From: Diphasiastrum complanatum
Lineage: Eukaryota > Streptophyta > Lycopodiopsida > Lycopodiales > Lycopodiaceae
Length of the DNA stretch: 64,000 bases
Assembly (NCBI GenBank): GCA_029204225.1
Contig: CM055096.1
Coordinates: 7,435,965-7,499,964 of the forward strand
Reading direction: 5' to 3'
Shown here: positions 46,740-61,503 of the stretch, piece after piece
Layout: each line of letters starts with the position of its first letter
How positions within the stretch are numbered: position 1 is the stretch's first letter
The notes under the pieces: generated by a model
Told to the model about the DNA's origin: nothing
Databases searched by the model: none
Seen by the model: only the letters and a program-made list of their open reading frames with translations
Translations under genes and position numbers: made by a program

Positions 46740-47530
46740 AATGCTATTGAGAGTGGAAAAATCCTACTCCAACTGAGAATGCTCAAAATGCATTTTCTGG
46801 TTTTGGTGTACTTTGTAGAAAATACAGATCTTGCAGTAGGTGGAGATGGTGGAACAGCAAGTCCAGAAGGAGGTGGAGCTCAACCGGAGGTACATCACTT
46901 TGCAAGATTAGGCACCAACCCTAGAAATCCTTCAGGGGTTGGTCATCCAGCCATTTTTCAGTTCCTAGAAACTATGTTTGCTTTTCTGCAACAAGCTCAA
47001 CCTCAGTAGTTTGATGGAGATGTTGAGGTTGGCCAGAGAGGACGATTCCAAAATCTAGAAGCTGGGCTATTCAATCCCACACTAGTAATCCACACTTACT
47101 CTTAGTTCTTGATGATGCGAGTATGTATGGCATAGAGAATAACATGCAGCTTTGATGTCATGATATAAGAGGTCGAGGTGCAACTCCATAAACTATTTGA
47201 TTGATTAATGTCATTTCCAAGATCAATCTATGAAATGCATTTGATGCTTATACTATTTGTGAAAGACTATTATTTTTGTTGCATTTTTTGGGGAGGCTTT
47301 GCAAGCTGCGAGTATTTGTTGCTTAGCATGTTGGATTAGTTCGCCAAAGATTCATGGTGAAATCTTTATCTAATTTTTTTTTTCTACGATCCCCTCCAGC
47401 AGTAGAAGTAATCTACATTTGTGAAAATAGTTGAGGACTATTAGCCAGAAATCATATCACATGAGAAGTGATAGATTCTGCCTCTAGAAATAGTGATCTA
47501 TTAGCGATGGATATTGACATCATCAATGCG
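46740..47530. repeat. 791-bp inverted repeat, arm 2
   Basis: Reverse complement of 28342-29132. It directly precedes unit B with only about 16 bp between. It contains the plus-strand version of the 76-codon ORF (46779-47009). Confidence 0.92.
46779..47009 (+). CDS. 76-codon ORF inside the inverted repeat (arm 2)
   Basis: The partner of the frame at 28863-29093. A longer upstream frame starting at 46521 runs through unrelated GC-rich DNA outside the repeat, so the Met at 46779 is preferred. Weak resemblance to a gypsy gag beginning. Confidence 0.3.
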   Translation: MLKMHFLVLVYFVENTDLAVGGDGGTASPEGGGAQPEVHHFARLGTNPRNPSGVGHPAIFQFLETMFAFLQQAQPQ

Positions 47531-47700
47531 ATTGACAGTAGTGAATTATGCCACTGGAAATAGCGATCTATTAGCAATAGATATTCACATCATCAATGCA
47601 ATTGGAAGTAGATAGATTCTACCTCTGAAAACAATGATCCATTAGCAATGGATATTGAAACCATCAATGCGATTGGCAGCAATAATGATTTCTGCCTTTG
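47458..47700. repeat. About 70-bp tandem units at the left edge of unit B
   Basis: Three units with GATCTATTAGCRATRGATAT and CATCAATGC. The first belongs to the 791-bp inverted repeat and the other two match 17855-18010 in unit A. Confidence 0.85.
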
Positions 47701-47770
47701 AATTACTATAGTAGCAGAGGTATTGCACTTCATAGATGTAATGGTCAGCTAAGAATTCTTGCTTCAAGGG

Positions 47771-48213
<443 letters not shown>

Positions 48214-48586
48214 TACTAGACTCTATTGAATTATATGTCTTTGTAAGTGTTAAAAATGCTTTTATAAATAAAAGTATTTAATGACCACAATTTAAAAATT
48301 TATAGCTAAAAATGTTTTTAACTCTTTGAGCTGATTCCAGCAAGTATATGCATGACAATACATTGAGCTTGGCAAAGAAAGATGTTCATTATTGAGGTTG
48401 AGCATCGAATTCCAACAAAACACACATGCATGAACAACATATTCACTTTGAATTGTGGGCCGCCCATTAACAGACATTTGCAAACACAGATCGCCTATCT
48501 CCCCCCCCGTCAACCTTTTTATTAAGATACTCCCTTTGCTATTGTTGAACATGATTAAATTTTGACCCCTACTATGGACAAGATGT

Positions 48587-48952
48587 GTGAGCTATGTTAG
48601 ATATTCGAGATGTGAGATGTGCGAGATGTGCCATCATCCAAATCATCGGCTGCCACCTAGATCGGCCTCCATTGCCCATCAACGACAAACACTCTTTACT
48701 AGTGTATATATTGATTTTGATAGGAAACTGCTACCAAGAGTCATTGTAGCAACGATTCACATGAGATTGATACATTTTTTAAGTATAAAGGGGCCGCTGG
48801 ACAATGGATTCTGTCTGGCTAGAGATCTGCTTTACCATCTATGGATTTTCTTACATAATGAGCATGATAACATCACGTTGATAGCTCCATCTTCAATTGT
48901 ACCTGGCCACTATATGTTCAGTGAACCTTTGTTCAATCCTCCGGCTCTCTAA
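48587..48952 (+). CDS. Unidentified 121-codon ORF, unit B copy
   Basis: Counterpart of 18980-19345 with one amino-acid change. No recognised domain, and it may be non-coding. Confidence 0.2.
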   Translation: MSYVRYSRCEMCEMCHHPNHRLPPRSASIAHQRQTLFTSVYIDFDRKLLPRVIVATIHMRLIHFLSIKGPLDNGFCLARDLLYHLWIFLHNEHDNITLIAPSSIVPGHYMFSEPLFNPPAL

Positions 48953-49690
48953 ATATCAGAAGTAAATAAAGCATCTCAAACAATGCATGAGTCTATCTCA
49001 ACGCTTCACTAGTTGTTGCCTACTGCTCATAATGATGCTTGCATGGCGCTATGGTGATACTACCCATGGTAGATTAATATATATGTGCTCAAGATACTTG
49101 TTATGCAAACGATAATATCTCAATACAACTACAGATACTATATGAGGCTTCAATGATATTTTTTGCTTGTATGCAATAAGAACTTAGAGTACTCATGGTT
49201 TTTCGAAGATGATAATGTTCTAAACATGAATTGATGAAGGAACAAATGTATGATACTTTATATACGAACACTCATTGGTAGAAATGTTTCACATGTGATT
49301 GTTGATAAGTCTGTTACAAGACCATGATACTTTGTAAAGAAGATGCACTACCATTAATTTTTCACTTTCGGTGTTGATTCAATAGTATGAAAACAGAGTC
49401 TTGCTTGAAAATATTAGAAGATGGGTAGCTCACAAGAAGTCACTCACCTCGCATTCAAGTATGAAGTTCTATGATGCTATTTCCATACTACTATGCAATT
49501 CTTTAAGACATTGGAAATGACATGTAAAAAAGATTTTTTTGTAGTTATTAGCTAAAAAAGTAATTATTTTCTATATTGTAAATCTTTATAATTAAGTTTT
49601 TTATTCTTGAAAAGGATTATTTTGGTTAAAAGTGAAAATGCAGCCTATATAAGTGAGTAAGATTAGACATCGAACTGCAGTCAGAATTAC

Positions 49691-51084
49691 CTTACAGCCT
49701 CTGGGAATGGAGTATCCAGCGAATTCAAAATCAACTTTGGCCTTTCGGAAACCTCCCTGTGCAGGAGGATACATCCTCAGCGTCTCTTGGAGCACTCTCC
49801 ACGAGTATTTCATCTTTTTCAGATCTTCCCAATTCAGTCCTTCACCATCTTTCTTCTCACGCTTGATCTCCAATTGCTCTGCACACAAGCAGCAGCAGCA
49901 TCATCACCATCATTCCAAAATGATGGACAACTAATGAAAACGTTTGTGTAGGACATGTGAGCAATATGGTAGCGACAAAGATAATTTGATAACAACTCGT
50001 GATTAATCTAGAGTAGACACAAAGGAAAACCTTTCAGCATCTGCTGGAGACTATCTGGATTTCGCAATAGAAACATGAGGGCTAGTGACAATGTGCTTGC
50101 AGTGGTTTCGTGGCCAGCAAACAGAAGAAACAGAATGTTATCCTTCACTGCGTCATCTATCAGCAGATTGCCATTTCCATCGGGAGTGGTAAGCAAGGAT
50201 GATAGCAAATCTTGATCTGGCGATGCCGTCCCGTCTTTCAGCTGCTTTTTCCGCTCTGCAATATATTTATCAAGCTCCTTATGAATGGCAAATCTACCCA
50301 ATTTGGCTTTCCCGTACATAGTCCAGGGAAGATCAATAGGCAGCTGAAACAGGCCCGCAGACAAAGCCGCAAATGGCACAATTAGCTTTGTCTGCTCATT
50401 CTTATCATCTAGGCTCACGAACAAAGAGCAAGCCACTGAAAGAGTGAAGCGTCTCGTCAGAGGATGCACAACCACTTGGCTACGCCCCTCCCAGAAATTA
50501 GCTATATGCTTCTCAGCTACCTCGCATACTTTGTCCACGTATCTCTGCAGCGCATCGGGGCAGAGAAAAGCCATGAGCACTCCTTTGGTATACTTGTGAT
50601 CATCGCCAGTCAGCACGGAGATAGAATGCTTCCCCAGCAAAGCTACCGTATGGCTGGGCCATCTATTGAGCACTAGTGAATTCTCGCTTGTAAACAGAAA
50701 CTTATTGCCAAAAGGAGGAGGCAAGCTGATTGTCTCGTCGCCATATAGAGAAGTTCTGAATACTTCTCCATACCTCTCCTCTCTCACACCATAGAAATCC
50801 TTCAATCTGTTTTCCCTTTTCATCCTCAGAAACTCCAGAGTCTCTCCAATGATGGGGAAGCCCAATCTCCCAGGAGGCACACGATTTCTCTTTGGACTCC
50901 TCTTTGCCCAACATCTTCGGAGCGTTGCCCAAACTACAATGAAGGCTAGTGCTACAGCTACAGGAAGCAACAAAGAGCTCTGCCATGGATGCTCCATGGC
51001 TTCATGAGAGGAGTGTGCTGTAATGCCATTGCTGCCGTTTTGTAACATCCCTAGTAGACCGATAAAAGGGTGATTCACCCCCAA
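49691..51084 (-). pseudogene. Cytochrome P450, CYP85 clan (CYP716-like), lacking heme exon; unit B
   Basis: Exon 1 is 51084-50031 and exon 2 is 49878-49691, with the same intron and splice sites as unit A. The joined frame is 414 codons with anchor, proline hinge, AGHETT and ETLR all kept. The only protein change seen is Ser to Leu just before RNPDSLQQML. Downstream of exon 2, 149 bp (49483-49631) replace 27 bp of unit A, and no heme-binding exon is visible before the unit edge at 47547. Both copies therefore lack the cysteine loop and are unlikely to act as oxygenases. Confidence 0.88.
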
Positions 51085-51328
51085 GACCCGTGGCCATTGG
51101 AGACCTTGGGCTCATAGCCGCGTTTTCTTTTATTCTTTTCCTTTTTTAATTTTGGTTGCTAGGAACGTCACATCATGGAGGCACATCATGGAGGATCCAT
51201 GAGCGCAAATCCTAGCTCTATGGAGTGGATGTAATTAAGAGTTGGATAGATGTCGTGCATGTGGGTGCTTGGGAAAGTGGTCCCGTTGTTGCTAGCAAGA
51301 AAATGGAGTCAATGCAGACCCAAGAAAC

Positions 51329-51499
51329 TACTTCAGTGCTCGTGAAAAAATGTCTCGGTGCTCACAAAAATCTTCTCTGCCCACGAAAATGATGCTGGTG
51401 TCCACGGAAAATTTGTGCTACCCCACAACGGTGCCCGCAAAAATGGTGCATATGCTTGGGGGGAAATGGCGCTTGTGCCCACGAATTTTTTTTCCCTTA
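51329..51499. repeat. Degenerate GTGCCCACGAAAATG-like tandem repeat, unit B
   Basis: Counterpart of 21600-21770 with one visible difference. Confidence 0.6.
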
Positions 51500-51519
51500 G
51501 GCACCGCATCAACTAGTTC

Positions 51520-52720
51520 AAGATCCCGCTGAAGCAAATGGCCACTGTCCGATCTGTCATAGACGATCAAGACGCAGTAATGACAGGGCTTTCAAGCTTG
51601 CCAAGCTCATATGACAACCATGTGATGATCATCACGACACATCCAAATCTGACTCTTTCAAGAGTCATTGCAATGTTGTTGCAGAAAGACACTCGAAGGA
51701 ACGAAGCCTCCAGTTTTTCGACTATTGACTCTCACGCCTTATAATCCAACAGAGGCTTGACTAAGTAGAAGAAGAAAGGCCCGAAGCCATCGAAGCAAAA
51801 TCAGAACCCGACACAGCATCAAGGGTAGTCAAATCAGTCGATAAAGAAGAAGATGTTCTACAGATACTGCAAACATTCCAACCACGAGATCCAAGATTGT
51901 CGCATACTACAAGCAAAGAATAGCAACAAGGGACAGTCGAATCAAATGGCAAATGCAGCTGCAGCAGAAGCATCTCAGCCTATTCAAGAATCATATCATG
52001 ATGCCTTCATGACTAGCCATCAAGAAGCATTCAAAGACAGCTCCTAGTTTCTTGATTCCGAAGCCACACAACATATAACCAGTCATATCGGTTGTTTCAA
52101 ATCCTATACGCCTTATAGTACCAACAGATATGTTCATCTTGGCAATAATAGCACACAAGCTGTCAAAGGTGAAGGTACAATAAGATTAAGCTTTGCAGAC
52201 AATCAATCTAAGCTACTTTCAAATGTCCTTCATGTACCAAATCTGTCTACAAACCTGATCTCTGTTAGCAAAATTACAGATCCAGGACATAAAGTAAAAT
52301 TCGAATGTGATCAATGTAAAGTAGTCGATAGGACAGACAAGGTCCTAGCACTCGGAAAGAGGCATGGATACTTGTACAAATTAGGTCATTGTTTTTCTGC
52401 CTCTAGTCAGGCACTTAGTACTTCTTTTCAAATAAATAAAAGTTTACTTTGGCATTATAGACTTGGTCATTTAAATCATGCTTCAGTACAACAAATGTTT
52501 AAGGAATCCATTGTTCTTGATCTCGACTATCCTGACAAGAAAGTCGAATTACCCTGTTTGTCAAGACTGTCTAGTCAAAAATAGGCCAAAAAACCATTTA
52601 GATCAAGCCATCAGCATATTGCTAGAGGATTACTAGATGTTATACATATAGATATTTGTGGCCCAATGCAGTTTTGTGCTCACCTACATTACTGACTTGT
52701 ATTCCATTACATTTGATCTG
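51520..52720 (+). pseudogene. Ty1/copia gag-protease-integrase start, unit B
   Basis: Counterpart of 21791-22990, with the same zinc-knuckle defect. Differences include a Val to Gly change in the gag part, a 3-bp change near 52021, and an extra C near 52553 that shifts the GAG-pre-integrase frame before its CxxC. Confidence 0.82.
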
Positions 52721-52861
52721 AAGAAATTACTATCTGGTTCTACGTTCAGATTTTATGTCAGTATTGCATGCTTTCAACCTTTTGTCTGACTTTTTGATTG
52801 TTTTGTCTGATTTTCTCCTCTTGCTTTTGCAACCACCGCTCAATCTAGCTCTAATTTCATT

Positions 52862-53460
52862 CTTGTGTTCACCTATTGTTAACCAGTAGTGCATGTACCG
52901 AGGGAATTCCACAGCTTCCCCAAGCAAAAATTTCAATGTGCTTACTCCTAGAATGAAATATGGGGTTGGTTGATAAAGCAATGGCACTTTGATTATCTCA
53001 AAATAGAATGGTCAGAGCATATTGATTCAAACTGATATTTGAAAGTAAGTTTCTCAACCATACCGCTTCCTTTGTAGCTTGAGAGGCTACGATCCAAGCT
53101 ACATCTCAAGAAGAAATTTTACTCCCTCAAGATGACAAATGGTGAATACAGAGCTTGAGGATACGATCCTGAGTCTGAGGAGGATGCTGATCTTCTGATC
53201 TCCTCTTGTAGAAGCAGCGATATTACTCTTGATAGAGTGAGATACTCCCGGGTAGAAATTGCCATTACCCAATTTTTGTAGGCTTCAGGTAGACTCGATA
53301 ATAGAGTCATGAGTGCATAAAAAATTTCTACAACTGAGCCAATTGCAATCATCTACTCCATAAGATTTTTGAAGGCATTGAGATGACTCAAAACACTATC
53401 TACGTTAGACATTCTGAGGGTGAAGAATTTCTTCCTCAAATTCAAAGAATTCAGAGTATA
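52862..53460 (-). pseudogene. Ty1/copia gag joined to RNase H, unit B
   Basis: Counterpart of 23130-23730, with the same internal deletion joining gag to RNase H. One Gln to Arg change in the gag part. Confidence 0.75.
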
Positions 53461-53721
53461 ATTGAGATACGTGAATGTATATGGGATTGTTATAAAAGAA
53501 ATCTACTAATCAATGTACAAGCTTAGAAGATCAATTTAGAACTAAACGATAAAGCTAAGTTAAATAATAAGAATGTCACTAGCTCGATAGTGTAGATCAA
53601 ATAAATCGTTTGATAACAAAAAGACATTCAATAATTGTTCTGTACTAAGCTGGAATAACATTTGTGTCTAGATTATTTAGAATGTGCATCTAACTTTGTT
53701 TATGTACATAATGTAGTTACT

Positions 53722-54994
53722 CTATAATACCTCAGTCTTGGACTGATCGTGAAATAAAGTGCACGTCAAGACCGCTTTATCAACTATATTACCATACATG
53801 TTTGAAGTAATCCAATTATGTTCATCTATAGCATCTTTTAATCGGTTACCAATTAAACATTGTCCATGTAGCCATTTGGTTTTCTTTAAAAAGTTTGTAA
53901 CAATAGATTTGCAAAGAAGAGCATGCTCGATAATTGTCTCATCATCAATGGTCTGATATATAGATAACAATTTAGCTAATTTCAACCATCCATGATACAG
54001 TTCAGTGGCAGCTTCATTTATGCTCGATCGTCGAATAGAAATGTGATTAAGTCCTTCAGTCAAATCATTTCTCAAAGACTTATTATTAACAATCTTGTTA
54101 TCCATATAAACCACATGCCCAAAACTTATAGAAACAAAATTCTTGAAGCGTTTAGTAGTTGAACAAATACAAGATAGAAATTTAGCAACATCAAATTCAC
54201 AAAAGACTTGAAAGGGTTTGTACCATTTATGTTTAATATACAGGAAATATATCCATCCAAAAACAATTTTCTCAAAAGAATCATCAATAGAATCAAATAT
54301 ATTTTGTAAAGTCTCAACATACAATTGTTTAACACTTATAATCTCAAAACATCTATTGTAGCAAAGTAAATGCAAAAAATTCTTCTCTTTATCTTTCTTA
54401 ACAACTAACTATGTCCGCTTTGTTGCATTGAACAATCTTTTTATTTCATTATCTTCCTCCTACACACAGATCAATCTCTGTAGAAATTCAGCTTTGTAAT
54501 AGGTAGTTCTTCTTTTTCACTGCTACCTTGTCCAGTATTGTCTCTATTCAAAAAAATACTTCCTCTTTTTGTTGCCTCTTCCCGACATTCAACAAAAATC
54601 AACGGATGTGGAGAAAATAGAATTTCATGGGAACAGAAACATTAGAAGAAACAACACCGTTTTCTTTTTCAGGACAAGAAATTACTTTCCAAATATGAGA
54701 ATTACAAAATGTTTTCTCTTCCGCAAGACTATCAACATAATCAGGGAGGTTGATAAAAATATTCTCCACTATATTCAAAGGTTCCTTCTTTCTAATAAAT
54801 TCCATTTATATTTTAATCCAATCCAAGGTAGTCATGAGATCAACAAGCCAAAAAATTCAATCCTCAAGACCAGCAGCATCACATGTAGTTTTATTACTAG
54901 AAACAATAAGATTATGGACATCAATAGCTTTTCTCATACAACATATGATGGTTTGTATAAAAGGGTTAGGAGAGGTAGGAAATCCACATAACCG
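53722..54994 (-). pseudogene. Broken ORF of unknown identity, unit B
   Basis: Counterpart of 23990-25260. The 217-codon part differs at four residues (Arg/Trp, Val/Ala, Arg/His, Lys/Gln). The same upstream stops are present, so the damage predates the duplication. Confidence 0.45.
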
Positions 54995-55706
54995 AGGTTA
55001 ATAGCATCAAGAAATCATTCTAAGGACTAAAACATCAAAACAGACCTAAGTCAGCCATAAAATCCAAGTAAAGGTAAACGTTTGGTACTACCTCGTCCAA
55101 AAGGTAGTCGGGTTTACATCTAAAAAGATGCACAGAGAGAGAGAGAGTAAAATATTTCACATTGTCCCTATTGATCACAAGTCAAGACCAAACCCTTTGA
55201 ACCCTTTTATTTTATAGCATAACAAGTTAAAAAAAAATTGTATAAAATCTTATGGTACAAGGTACCATAAAGTGAAACAAGTTCTAGGATACTCAATTGT
55301 TACCTACCACCATCCCACAACACAAAACTGCACGAGTTTGTATAGTGGGAAAGACAGATGTCGTAGTTGAGCCTCAGTTGTAATTTATGTCCGAAACAAG
55401 AATGTCCCTCATGGTACTATTTTTTAGTGATAATTGCATATTATACTATGAATAACATGTCATGTTTGTGGGCTGCCCCCGACGCCGAATTATAGCATTA
55501 TTAAGAAAACTTTTTTTTTTATATAAATTTTAATGAGCTACGTTACGTAGATTTTAAGTTTGAGTGTTTTGATTGGTCCATGTGTAAGCAAAATTTGAGA
55601 GAAAATATAAAGAGAATATTTAAAGAGGGTCTTTTTTGGATTAAGAACTCCTCTAATGTCACCGATGGACCCAGGACTCAAATTGTTGATGGACCAATGT
55701 CCGTAG

Positions 55707-56411
<705 letters not shown>

Positions 56412-57800
56412 GTTAGCTTATTTGCTCATTGTGCATGCTAATGGAGAAACATTAACAATTGAAACCAATTTCATGTAAGCTAGAAAGCAAAAGCAAGCAC
56501 AACAAGAACATTAGCAAGTAGTGAATAGCAAATGAGGATGCTTCTCTCCAAAATGGTAGAGTTTTCTCCTTCTCATTAAGCATGAAAATACGATACAAAT
56601 GGTGCTTTTTTATGGATGGGGAAGGCCCTTGCCCCTTTCTCTTATTGGCTATTCTAAGGGAGGTGAGATTGAATTCCACACCCTTTACTAAAAACACAAA
56701 CTAATCAATGGCGGAGAGAAAAACACACTTCACCTACCACCAATTGACTTTGACTAATTAATCAAACTTAGGAACTTAAGTTTAAGCTTAACTTTGGCCT
56801 TCTACTATTATTTTTTAATTACATGGCCCAAAGTCAAGCTTATGCGAAAATTATTTATTTACTAGTGCTCATTGGGCCATGGGCTTATACACGCCGGATG
56901 CCACGACCCTCGCAACTATTTCTATTTTTTCGACTTTATTTATTTACAACATATTGGGAATACCCCCAACACCCCTCAATAGGGTTGTCACTACTAACAG
57001 GTATGAAGAGTTGAAATGCCATGAAATGATCATGAATTTACTACTCCTTGATGCTTAACTTTCATTAACAAGGTTTCATTTGAAGTGTACTACTTTTGTT
57101 TAAACCTTTGGTTACACTTCGACTATTTTTAAGAAATGGTATGATGGGTTTAGTCATATGACTTGGATTAGACCTGTCTATTAAAGTCTATATATACTTT
57201 TTGTGGACTGTAATGCCCTGACAATTTGAAATTGATAGTGCAATAAATATTTCTCTAAGTTGCTACTTAGGATAAGGGATCGTGTTCCGATAAGCATTTT
57301 GAAAAGGGTAATGGCAGATAGTTTTTAACTCTACTTTAAAACTAGTCTAAATGTAATTGTCTACTTTAGTCATACTTATGTAATTGTTGACTTTCAAGCA
57401 CTGATTATACATTGTTAGCCTTATAATTTTGTAACTTTGAGTAGAGCTAAAATAATGTCCAACTTTTTACTAATGATATGGAAAAAATCAGAATCACATA
57501 ACTTGGCAATGACTACTTGTTGCGACATGGATAACAATTGAGAATATGTGTAGACACCTATAGTTCCCACAATAATGTCTCTGTTCTAACACGATTGTTG
57601 TTGTGGATGGATGCAGGTGAGCATATTCTCCTCAACTCGGAGCTTTTGTTAGTTGTTAGGTTTGGTCAATATGATATCTTTCACTATGATGACTTTATAC
57701 AAATTTGATTTACTTTAAGATTCGTATGCTTGGTATTGTGGTGATAATGTGTAGTTTTGTTTACATTTGTCAGGTTCAGGAACACGTACTCACGCACGCG
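56412..57800. other. Unit B, unassigned
   Basis: Counterpart of 26545-27936. No gene recognised. Confidence 0.6.
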
Positions 57801-58010
<210 letters not shown>

Positions 58011-58583
58011 TCTTTAATACCTTAGAGTCTTTTGGGATTCTAAGATATACCCAAGCCTCCTCCTCGTAGACCCTAGGTTGTCGCTTTGGCGCTAGGTTGG
58101 ATCTCAATGTTGGTTTGTAAACTTCCAGTTGGATACTTAAAAAACAAAATGAGGTTTTGGAGCTGGACTTATATCGCAGTCTCGGGTTTTTTTGTGCTTG
58201 GATAAACAACATCCATCTCCTTGATGGCAGCAGCCACCCTAGACCCCAATTGTCGCATTGATGATGTCAATATCCATCGCTAATAGATCACTATTTCTAG
58301 AGGCAGAATCTATCACTTCTCATGTGATATGATTTCTGGCTAATAGTCCTCAACTATTTTCACAAATGTAGATTACTTCTACTGCTGGAGGGGATCGTAG
58401 AAAAAAAAAATTAGATAAAGATTTCACCATGAATCTTTGGCGAACTAATCCAACATGCTAAGCAACAAATACTCGCAGCTTGCAAAGCCTCCCCAAAAAA
58501 TGCAACAAAAATAATAGTCTCTCACAAATAGTATAAGCATCAAATGCATTTCATAGATTGATCTTGGAAATGACATTAATCAA

Positions 58584-59220
58584 ATTCAAAATCCAATCCA
58601 TGTCCTTGATCTTTGGTTACAATAAGGAGCAAACCAACGATCCTGCCAATGTAGAAAAATCGGCTTTCACATACAAACTGAGATACAAACCCTAAGAGAT
58701 ACTAATCAAACATGAACCAAAACATAGAATATAGTTGTTGTCCATACAACTATAGTACCCTACTGTATTTCGCACATGTGAAACAAAAAATAGCAAAATA
58801 TGAACATTCTACACACAAGATTGCAAGATATCATCAAGATAGTGCACCAATGAGTAGTAGAACCCAAAGAGGACCATGTATAATGATGAAATGAGAGAGA
58901 GAAGAGAGAAGATATGTCTCTCCACGAGTTACATCCTTTTATAATAGGTCTAAACCCTATTTGGCCACTTGGCTTTCTCTCCAAAATGTAAACCCCACTA
59001 TTTTTGGGTCTAGATTCAAAGTACCCAGCATTCAAATTTGAATCTCTCTCAAACTCGACTACCAACTTTCTCACACTTTCAAAAAGTGTTTATTGAATGT
59101 ATTTTAAACTAATATAACTTCAAAAAATTTATCTCTAAGTCTAAAATGAGTTTTGGCATCATATTGACAATTTACCAAAATATGACTAAACTAGACTAAA
59201 CTAGTTGAAATCTCTCACAC
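58584..59220 (-). repeat. Copia-type LTR fragment abutting unit B
   Basis: Related to the LTR at 40260-40995. Its left, LTR-end part is missing, cut where unit B ends, so no primer-binding site adjoins it. The orientation is the same as the 40-kb copy. Confidence 0.7.
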
Positions 59221-61284
59221 TCCCTCTTCAACTAGTTTTGGCATAGTTTTAACCATACTACTTTGATCCAACTTTAGAATGATCTCCATCCTAAGTATAG
59301 ATCTCTTTTCTAAGGTTCTAAAGTATATTTCATTATTGATATAGAGAATAGTGTCCAAATTGGATGCTTCACTATTTCTTACATCGATTTTACACATCAA
59401 GATATAACTGGAACATGAAAAACCAAATAGAATGTGAATGAAATGATTCCTCCATGCTTCAAACTTTAAACTCTCTAGAAAATTATAGAAACCAAACAAT
59501 AAATGTAAGTGATGACCATTTGTTGGCTTGTCTCATCCAACTTTGTCCTTTCTTGATATGTCTCCACCATAAAACTCCATGAATGAGCCTCCATCTCCAT
59601 CTTGCCACAAGATATCATCAACACTTGATGACTTGGACATGAATGAGGGACATAACGAACTTTCATTAGCTTCATTTCCATCAACAAAATCATCCAATAA
59701 TGCTAGTACAACTCCAACAATAAGATATTGCAAGACAATGTACCTAGTTTGTCCATATGTTGACAATTTGCACACATTCACATAAAATAGCTCAAACATG
59801 AGATAGAACAAGTAAATTAGACTTGAACAACACTTCCTTGCTGTTCCTTTGACCTTACATGAGTCTTCAAACACCTGCAAAAACAATCCATAACATCTTT
59901 GCCAAATACCTCTCCTTTGATGCTCTTGACTAGCTCCAAATTGCCACCTTTCCTTTTGTGTTGTTGAAGACCAACCTGCCATTTTCGACAGGGGATTGGT
60001 CCGGCCAAAAAGTCCTAAAAAAGTCAAGGGGCACCACTATTGATGGTGGTATGCCCTACGTGAGTAATGTAGGTCCTGCCACATCCAATCCTAGGGGCTT
60101 CCTTTATTACCCCGTGCTCCCGAGCCAATGAGAGTTTTCCAGGCTCTCAGAAGTATGACTATAAGGAGGGTGTGTGCTAGCACTTTTGGTGCAATGATTC
60201 ACTACCTTTCTAAGGTCATGGTTCCATAAAAATCCCTGGTTGCTAATTCGTGCCATGATCTCGCTAGCAGTATGTTCGTCGACATTCAAATGGCTTTTGG
60301 GAGACATGATTTAGGGCCAAAAAAAAACAGGCCAAAAAGATGTAATGGCTAAAAAATCAATAACCAATCAATTAAAAAAAATGAGCATGCATGATGGTAC
60401 AAGCAATCATTAACCTCCCAACATCCCACAAGTGAAATCATGCAAACAACCTCTTCCGCCCTTGCATATCAAGCATTCATGATGCTTACTAACAATCCAT
60501 TACTCCACACACAACAATCATTACTCCACATACACGACAAGTCATCTAACAACCCATTACTCCACACACAACAAGTCATCTACTAAGCTCGTTTGGGTAA
60601 AGCCATAATGAAACGCTGCTCTCTTCGCTATGGGTATTTTCAAGGTTGAACTACCTTCCTATGTGAAATACTTGCAACTATATTTGAGACAAGACAAGTT
60701 TTCTAGATCAGACACAAAAAGTGGTTTGAGACACTTTGACTGGTTTGAATTCTACTTTTGGCACGTGTGAAATGCTTCAAAAGAAAACACTATTGACACT
60801 CAGGAGGCTCAAAGGGGTTTCAAATACTTCAAACTCAGTCTTGATCTATAGTTTCTTGTGTTGAATGCTCAAAACAATGAATTCAGAACAAAGTATAATT
60901 GAATCAAATCAAAATGTTGTCACTCGGATTTTGGACCTATCTCTATCCTCTTTAAGAGCTTATAACTCTTGCTAGACACATCAAATTGATTTGATTCTAG
61001 TTTCTATGGAAAGTACAGATCAAATGCTTTCCATCAAGCTATAACACTGCTATCTTTGGATCTATAAGTAAGGAGAACAAAGGGACTGAAAAACTCTGAT
61101 TTTTACACGTGCGGAATTCCAGAATTACGTACTTCCTCAATTCAGGTCTAAAAATTCAGTTCAAGCCGATTTGATCCAAATACACTTCAAAGAAAGGTTA
61201 GAAAAAGTGCAAAACTACTTTTTTGCTTGATTTAGCTCTCAGTTTCTTGTACAATCAGAGTTGTTAGCATGCAAAGCTTAATGT
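59221..61284. other. Unassigned, minus-strand open frames
   Basis: Minus-strand frames at 59533-60027 (164 codons) and 60107-60307 (66 codons, starting MSPKSHLNVDEHTASE) show no motif I recognise. The stretch lies between an LTR fragment and a primer-binding site at 61285, so it may be the internal region of a minus-strand LTR element. Confidence 0.4.
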
Positions 61285-61297
61285 GGCTCTGATACCA
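61285..61297 (-). promoter_or_regulatory. Primer-binding site, initiator tRNA-Met type
   Basis: Minus strand TGGTATCAGAGCC, a perfect consensus. Confidence 0.88.
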
Positions 61298-61503
61298 TGA
61301 CAAAATTTCCAGAATTCACACGTGTGGGGAATGTCCACAAGAGTGACTGACCTTAATTAAGCTTTGTGATTGGCACTATAACCTGATTCTAGATTGATCA
61401 ACAAAATCTAGTTCAAAAGAAATGGCTAATCCACAATCTAGCATGCTAATCAACAAAATATAATAGCAATGAATTAAAGAATGAATAAAAATACAAAATT
61501 TCA
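61298..61503 (-). repeat. Truncated 5' LTR
   Basis: About 205 bp next to the primer-binding site. It is cut on the right by the plus-strand integrase chimera. Not obviously related to the LTR at 58584. Confidence 0.55.

Noticed and set aside
46521-46778. N-terminal extension of the 76-codon ORF into GC-rich DNA
   Set aside because: The sequence lies outside the 791-bp repeat and has no counterpart in the other arm, so it is a chance continuation.
46395-46786. Minus-strand Gly/Pro/Arg-rich frames
   Set aside because: Produced by homopolymer C/G runs in a GC-rich block, with no domain or conservation.
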